From contig CM070615.1 of assembly GCA_036346395.1 (NCBI GenBank), positions 20,517,282 through 20,581,281 of the forward strand: a stretch of 64,000 nucleotides of DNA, given 5' to 3'. The position numbers and the translations under genes were made by a program. Positions 58,081 to 64,000 of this stretch are shown one piece after another (the first letter of the stretch is position 1; each line of letters starts with the position of its first letter). The DNA comes from Hsuehochloa calcarea. Its lineage: Eukaryota > Streptophyta > Magnoliopsida > Poales > Poaceae. The notes under the pieces are model-generated. The model ran no database searches. It had not been told where the DNA came from and saw nothing but the letters and a program-made list of their open reading frames with translations.

Positions 58081-59901
58081 GTTTTGCTTCCGAGAGCAAA
58101 GATTGAGAGGAAAGAGAGGATGGCGCTTTGAGATCCATTAGAGGAGTCTCTTCTTGATAGTCTCTAGAGCCGGCGACCTATTCAACGTACCACATATAGG
58201 CCTAGGCGTGTAGAGAATCCTATTGACTCTTTTGGTGGGTCCAGGCAGCAGTGTGGTTTAGGATATCGTGAGGATAGACCACGGGTAGCACCTAGACAGG
58301 GGGAGTATCGGTCTTTTGGTAGATCGTTTTGGAGAGGTCCAGTGGTGCTCATGGGCATTCTTATGATTTTGTGCCTAATCATTTTCTCTTTGCTTCTTTT
58401 GCTATTCCTGGCCTCATCCATCTCGATCTTGGACTCCTAGAACTTTCATCTCAAATCCCAAAGATCTTGAGGCATGGATATTTTGAGGGAATTTGCTCTT
58501 TTTGCATTCATTGTATCATAATGCATTTTTATTTCAAATGTCTTGCATTGCATAATAAAATCTGTGGAGCCTTGAGTATTATCCTTGTATGGCTTGTTTT
58601 CATACTCTATACCTTGTCATATCAAGTGATAGTCTGCTAGACTTCTTTTATAGCTCTTCGTGTTTTGGCTTAGTCTTTCCCTTGCTAGCTTTATATCTGT
58701 GAGCAAATTGAATCGAATCATGTCTTGTTGGATCTTGTGACTAGTTTTGCTCTAGTGATCCTCTTATGATTCTTGCCATGTCTTACAAGTTGAATTGGGT
58801 CTTGAACTTACTTTGAGATGAAAAATGAGCTTTTTATCTCCTTAAGTCAAGCAAATGAAAAAAAAGAAAAGAAGATTTTCTGTGCGAAAAAACTGATCTC
58901 ACCAATCCTTTCTCATGAGACGGCTTGCCATTGCACTAGGCATGAACTCAGGGGGAGTTTTGGATGACCTAGACCACTCTTTTAAGCTTATCGCTTGAGA
59001 TGGTCGCGGTAAGGTTTGAGATCTAGCACAGTAAAAAGGAGAAGAGAAAGAAAAAGGAAAAAGAAAAATTGCCCAAAAAGGGCTAAGTGCTTGAGCTTTG
59101 CTTCAAAAGAATTCTCTTAATGCTCAAAATGCCTCAATTCCTGTTTTGAGTCTCTTTTTGCTTATAGACATGGCTTGACTCATTTTGGTTGCTTTTAGTG
59201 AATCTATGACATTGAGCAACCTTTCATGGTTTTAATTACATTAATCTCAGTTTACGCTATCTTGGTTTTAGCTTTGCAGTACATGTTTTGCCATGATTGA
59301 ATATAGCTTCTACTCTTTATATGGCTTGGTATATGTCTTGTACTGTCTACATAGATAATGGTCATGGCTCCTTTTGCTAAATTTCAAATAAAGTCATTTC
59401 TTCATGATCGTTCTTCTCTCATGCATCTTGATGAATTCATTGTCAAAGGGGGAGAAGGATTGAAGAAAATGCTGCTTTGGAGCTTTTGGTTCACATAAGG
59501 TTTCATGCATAAAAGAATACACACACACACAAATAAAAATTTTGTGAACCTTTTGAAAATTTGTGATCATAGTGAGTTGAGTCTCTGGGTTTTATTGCCT
59601 TTTTCTGATTTGAATTGTAATTCAAGAAGACTCACAATGATCAAAGGTCAAATAGAACTTATTGTCTTTCATATGGACCTTAGTGAGATTTTTGGCCATC
59701 TTCTGGATTTTGAATCCTTTTGTGCGTTCAATGCCTTATCTCACTTGCCTGTACTATTTTGAAGCCAGCTTGGTCGGTTCCTAAGCTTTTTCTTGCTTAT
59801 GGACCAAGTTGTGTCTTTATGCGAAAACGGTGATTTTTACTTTTCAATTTGAAAAACCATATTTTCTTGGGAATTGCCAATGTATTCATCAAGGGGGAGA
59901 T
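58081..59901 (+). other. Deletion junction, post-pol region and polypurine tract of Copia B
   Basis: From 58140 to about 58470 the sequence follows the gag-protease linker of Copia A (10440-10810). At TTGAGG near 58470-58490 it jumps to the Copia A sequence that follows RNase H (about 13955), so the pol gene is absent. The remaining 1.4 kb matches Copia A 13955-15342 closely and has no gene. The polypurine tract AAGGGGGAGA is at 59891-59900. Confidence 0.85.
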
Positions 59902-61792
59902 TGTGGATATCGTGAGGATATGTGCACGATCTCAGGATGATGAGTCAATTGGCAATGGCTTTGTTGGTTTGCAAAATCTCGCGTTTTCGGGGTTTGCTTC
60001 ATCTTTGTCGGACCACAGCGATCGGCCGGTGGTGTGGGCGGTCGGACCGCTTGCGTGGAATGATCGGGCCGGCGGTGGTGGCCGGTCGGACCGGCCTGAC
60101 TTAAAGTTGGATTTTGGGGCTAATCCAAAAATAGGTTGTGTAGGCAGGTGAGGGGAGTCTCCTGGACGTGGTTTCATCATTTTTGGAGCTCCCAGTCAAA
60201 AGTTCTATTGAGTTGAAAATTCCAGAAGGTTTGGATTTTCAAGCCGGAATTTTGGCTAAGTCTTTTTGACCGTCCGACCGCCGTTGTGGGAGCGGTCCGA
60301 TCCAAACTGAATCGGTCGGACCGCCCTGTAAGTGATCGGACCGCTTTGACTTGGAGGTAAGCCAAGTTTGCATTGATGTGGTTTCAATGTGGTTGATGTT
60401 TAGTTATCAATGCTTTATTGATGTATATTGCATTGCGGAGCTAATGTGGGTCAAGTTGTGAAGAACTTGTTCCCAGAAACGGTTTGTTTGTCTATTGCTG
60501 TGCAGGTGGCTTGCAGGTCAACGATGTCAACGGTGAGTGGATCGGGACTACGCTTGGAGAGCCGAGGTCCAGAACAATCATGGATACCGGGTGAGGTCGT
60601 GTGACTCAAGCATGGTGCAGGATGGGCAAGATGGATCGAACGGGTGGTTCGGTACAGTTGGTTGGATCAGGCGGTGCGGATATCGGTGCGAGTCTCTGGG
60701 AGGTTCCGATGGGATTCGGACAAGAGAGGCTTGGCGTCGATGAGAACCGCTGATCAACCTACACGTGGTGAAGCAGGCGATTGCTTCAACAGATTAGTGT
60801 GTGGGTCCCATGTGTGAGTGGGCCCCAAATGTGAAACTCTAGTCCTCTCTAGTATAAATAGGAAAGGGGGAGAAGGAAAACCTTAGAGGCATTCATTTGT
60901 TTTCCCCCCTTGCTTTTCTAGGGTTAGGGTTTGGAGAGGAAGAGAGGGAGAGATTGTATGCTCATTGGGTGAGCTCTTGTCCTCCTAGTTGGAGTGGCTT
61001 TGTAAGCATCCTGTGAGATCAATCAATCTTGTGATGCTTGCTTGAGAGATCATTTGTCTCCTCTTTGTGTTCTTCTCTCATTTGAATGAATTTTATGCTT
61101 CCTTGATTCAAGTGTTTAAACTTGGTCTTTTGACCCTTTGTGTCTTGCTTTGATGTGTGGGAGTACTCCTAGGATCATCTAGACCATCAACCCCCACAAG
61201 CAAGTCTTGAATCAAAGTTTTTCATATTTCTAGGGTTTGTGCACGTCTTTGTTTAATCCTTGAGAGTTTGTTTCTGCGAAGTGGATCTGAAGGATCGTCG
61301 CTAGAAATAGGTCTCCAATATCATTAGGGAGGTGTGCTCGAAATTTGGTCAAGTTTTATTGGTTGAATCAAAAGTTGGATCAAATTTCGTTTTGGATTAA
61401 TTTGGATTTTTCATCTTCGGGTGAACCGGTCGACCGGTCTTATAACGGCGTCCGACCGCCAGTATATTCGATCATTGTCTTCTTGGTCGAACCGTTGTCC
61501 ACCGGTCCGACCGCCGATTAGTTGCTTCGCCGACCGTGGTAGAACGTCGGTCCGACCGCAGTGGTAGCCGGTCGACCGCCGTGCCCGGATCAACCCTTTG
61601 AGTTTAAGTCTCCACATTTACGTCGTGTGGTTGTTGGGGTTATCGAATTCACACAAGGTTTCATTGTGTGCTTATCGATCTTCTTAGCTTTCATAGCTAA
61701 AGGAGTAAAGTTCGTGTTGAATTTGCTTTAGGCGAGAAAGTTTTGAAAGCGCCTATTCACCCCCCCCCCTCAGTCGCCTTTCCGGTCCTACA
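59902..61792 (+). repeat. 3' LTR of Copia B
   Basis: 1891 bp. Flanking parts are close to identical to 53898-55765, while the dyad clusters differ by many small changes. TATAAATA at 60853-60860. Confidence 0.93.
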
Positions 61793-62610
61793 CTCTACGC
61801 CGTGGAAACAACAGCACCTTTGATCGTCTCCTACGCACGATGCGCACCATAGGTGAGGACGCGAGGGCTGCGATTAGATCCATAACTTGTGGTCACCACA
61901 GCGACGTTCACGCACAGCATTACGTACACGGAGGGCACCCTCCGCCACCTCTACCCTCGGCACCTCCATCGGCACCGCCCTCCGCACGCCCGTCGCACTC
62001 CGGGAGTCGTCGGAGCTACGTTCGCTCGGCCCCGACCCGCCTCAGGCCACAAGTTTGTCATCTGTCAGCCGGTTCTTATCGTGAGTACCTTTGCATGCAC
62101 TCATTTCGGACGTATCTGACATTACCCTTTGTTCTTGCAGCACTTGCGAGGGGACAGGACTCTGCTGCAACCATCGTCATCATGGAGGGAGGCGCAGGAC
62201 AAGACTTCCTCGCCGGCGCGACATTTTTGCACTCCACACGCTGACCCTGACTGACCGCAATGCGGGGACGAAGGGTTCAGCTCATTGACGCACTGCGTTC
62301 AATCACGCCTGCAGAAGCGCGACCAGTGGTTCGGCAACACGTACGGAGGGTACACCGTGCAGCACTACGGCTCAGACTGGCCAGAAAGATCCTCCTCCAC
62401 ACAATAGCCTACTCAGGTACGTGTGAACGTAGTGACACCGATTTTCCCGTTGCACAAAACCAATGACTAACTCACCCCCTACCCTTCCCGCAAGAAAAGC
62501 ACCAGTAGGTTGACGATATGCTCAGGCCTTAGCCGGACCCCCACGATGAGATCACCCCAGATTCGCCTCCCAGGCAGGGCCCCTACTACGGTCTTCGAGA
62601 CGTACGCCGC
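61793..62610 (+). pseudogene. MULE tail between Copia B and Copia C
   Basis: Sequence continues from 53897 after removing Copia B (the reading ESAEALYAVETTAPLIVSYAR bridges the junction). GC-rich frames with Pro/Ser-rich segments follow (61840-62244). No recognised domain is seen. It ends at the Copia C LTR, preceded by GCCGC, whose partner would lie beyond the window. Confidence 0.55.
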
Positions 62611-64000
62611 TGTGGATATCGTGAGGATATGTGCACGATCTCCGGATGATGAGTCAATTGGCAATGACTTTGTTGGTTTGCAAAATCTCGCGTTTTCGGG
62701 GTTTGCTTCAGTCTGTCAGACCACAGGCGGTCTGACCGGCGATGTTGGGCGGTCAGACCGCCCGTGGAGAGGTCCGACCGGCGCTGGTGGCCGGTCCGAC
62801 CGGTATTGCCTAAAGGTGGCTTTTGGAGCTGATCCAAAATAGGTTGTGTAGGCAGGTGAGAGGAGTCTCCTGGATGTGGTCGCATCATTTTTGGAGCTCC
62901 CAGTCAAAAGTTCTATTGAGTTGAAAATTCCAGAAGGTTTCGGATTTTCACGATGGAATTTTGGCTAAGTCTTTTCGGGCGGTTCGACCGCCGTTGTGGG
63001 ATCGGTCGGACCGGCCTGAAATCGGTCGGACCGGTGATGTGGGGCGGTCAGACCGTCGATCACTTGAAGGTGAGCCTTCTTTGCATTGATGTGTTTTGAT
63101 TGTGGTTATTGTATGGATGTCAATGCTTTATTGTTGCATATTGCATTGTGGAACTAACGTGGGTCAAGTTGTGAAGAACTTATTCCCGGAGACGATTTGT
63201 TTATCTATTGATGTGCATGTGGCTTGCAGGTTAATGACGTCAACGGTGAGGTGGATCGGGACTACGCTTGGAGAGCTGAGGTCCAGAACGATCATGGATG
63301 CCGGGTGAGGTCGTGTGACTCAAGCATGGTGCAGAATGGGCAAGATGGATCGAACGGGTAGTTCGGTGCAGCTGGTTGGATCAGGCGGTGCGGAAGTCGG
63401 TGCGAGTCTCTGGGAGGTTCCGATGGGATTCGGACAGGAGAGACTTGGCGACGTGATGAGAGCCGTTGATCAACCTACACGTGGTGAAGCAGGCGATTGC
63501 TTCAACAGTTGTATGTGTGAGTGGGTCCCATGTGTGTGTAGGTCCCAAAAGTGAAACCCTAGGCTTCTCCTATAAATAGAAAGGGGGGAGATGTAAAACC
63601 CCTTGAAGTATTTGGAGCCCTCTTCCTTTTTCTAGGGTTAGGAGAGGAGAGGAGAGGAGAGCTAGGGTTTGGAGAAATTGTGTGTGCTCCTTGTGTGAGC
63701 TCTTGTCCTCCTTGTTGGAGTGGCTTTGTAAGCATCTTGTGAGATCAATCAATCTTGTGATGCTTGCTTGACAGATCATTTGTCTCCCTTTATGTTCTTC
63801 TATCTTTTGGATGAATTTGGTGCTTCCTTGATTCAAGTGGTTAAGCTTGGTCTCTTGACCTATTTTCTCTTGCTTTGATGTGTGGGAATACTCCTAGAAT
63901 CATCTAGACTATCAACCCCCACAAGCAAGTCTTGAATCAAAGATTTTCATATTTCTAGGATTTGTGCACTTCTTTGGTAAAACCGTGAGAGATTGTTTCT
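62611..64000 (+). repeat. Copia C LTR, cut by the window edge
   Basis: Begins TGTGGATATCGTGAGG and follows the Copia A/B LTRs for about 1390 bp, with TATAAATA at 63571-63578 and dyad clusters near 62720-62800 and 62978-63055. The LTR would end roughly 480 bp beyond the window. Whether it is a solo LTR or the start of an element cannot be told. Confidence 0.9.

Larger units (their letters stand above)
53898..61792 (+). mobile_element. Copia B: complete-ended, pol-less Sire/Maximus-like element
   Basis: 7895 bp with LTRs of 1868 bp (53898-55765) and 1891 bp (59902-61792), flanked by a perfect 5-bp duplication CTCTA (53893-53897 and 61793-61797). It has a primer site, gag, coiled-coil tail, post-pol region and polypurine tract, but no protease, integrase, RT or RNase H. 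Compared with Copia A, about 3.1 kb is missing. It is inserted in the MULE tail. Movement would need enzymes from another copy. Confidence 0.93.
48956..62610 (+). mobile_element. Decayed Mutator-like element (MuDR type) with a plant mobile domain region
   Basis: The plus-strand order is an N-terminal MuDR region, transposase N-domain, DDE core, SWIM finger, CCHC knuckle, PMD region and a C-terminal tail. It is interrupted by a Copia LTR fragment (50003-50502) and Copia B (53898-61792), and is followed by Copia C. In-frame stops and frameshifts show it is inactive. Terminal inverted repeats and a 9-bp duplication were not found, so the true ends are unknown. Confidence 0.8.

Overview
The window is nuclear DNA from a flowering plant, almost certainly a grass (Poaceae). 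It has one intact, intron-rich host gene (cytosolic prolyl-tRNA synthetase, 12 coding exons, 32325-45648, + strand, 507 aa) surrounded by dense, nested transposable elements. The species cannot be fixed from the sequence alone. The retroelement types (Sire/Maximus-like and Angela-like Copia, chromodomain Gypsy), the MuDR-type transposon carrying a plant mobile domain, and the GC-rich first exon with a CGG-repeat leader all fit a cereal-type genome.

Left block (1-31067). A minus-strand Gypsy element (4991-23949, Tekay/Del-like) holds two Copia elements of one family. Copia D (minus, <1-4990) sits in its left LTR. Copia A (plus, 6237-17215, 5-bp target duplication CAAAC) sits in its integrase. 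To the right are an LTR-type remnant (23950-24989) and a minus-oriented LTR (ends 31067) that is split by an Angela-like solo LTR (25361-30049, duplication CCATA). That solo LTR is itself split by a Gypsy solo LTR (26609-29718).

Middle block (31068-48955). The ProRS gene follows. Its 5.4-kb intron 6 holds a three-level nest: a small non-autonomous LTR element (35775-40784, duplication GTTGT), a 3.47-kb Gypsy solo LTR inside its right LTR (37278-40743, duplication TCGCG), and a hAT-type MITE inside that. Two more copies of the same MITE family, each with a perfect 8-bp duplication, lie in introns 4 and 9. Downstream is a truncated LTR and about 1.6 kb without recognisable genes.

Right block (48956-64000). 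A decayed Mutator-like (MuDR-type) element on the + strand encodes a DDE transposase with SWIM and CCHC zinc motifs, followed by a plant mobile domain (PMD) reading region. It is broken by three pieces of the same Copia family as A and D: an end-less LTR fragment (50003-50502), the complete but pol-less Copia B (53898-61792, duplication CTCTA), and Copia C, whose LTR runs off the window (62611-64000).

The recurring theme is one Copia family seen five times. Its LTRs carry clusters of the dyad CGGTC-S-GACCG. Its gag is followed by a coiled coil studded with CxxC pairs. Two of the three copies with internal sequence have lost pol through different deletions while keeping gag, LTRs and the post-pol region, which suggests gag-only non-autonomous derivatives.
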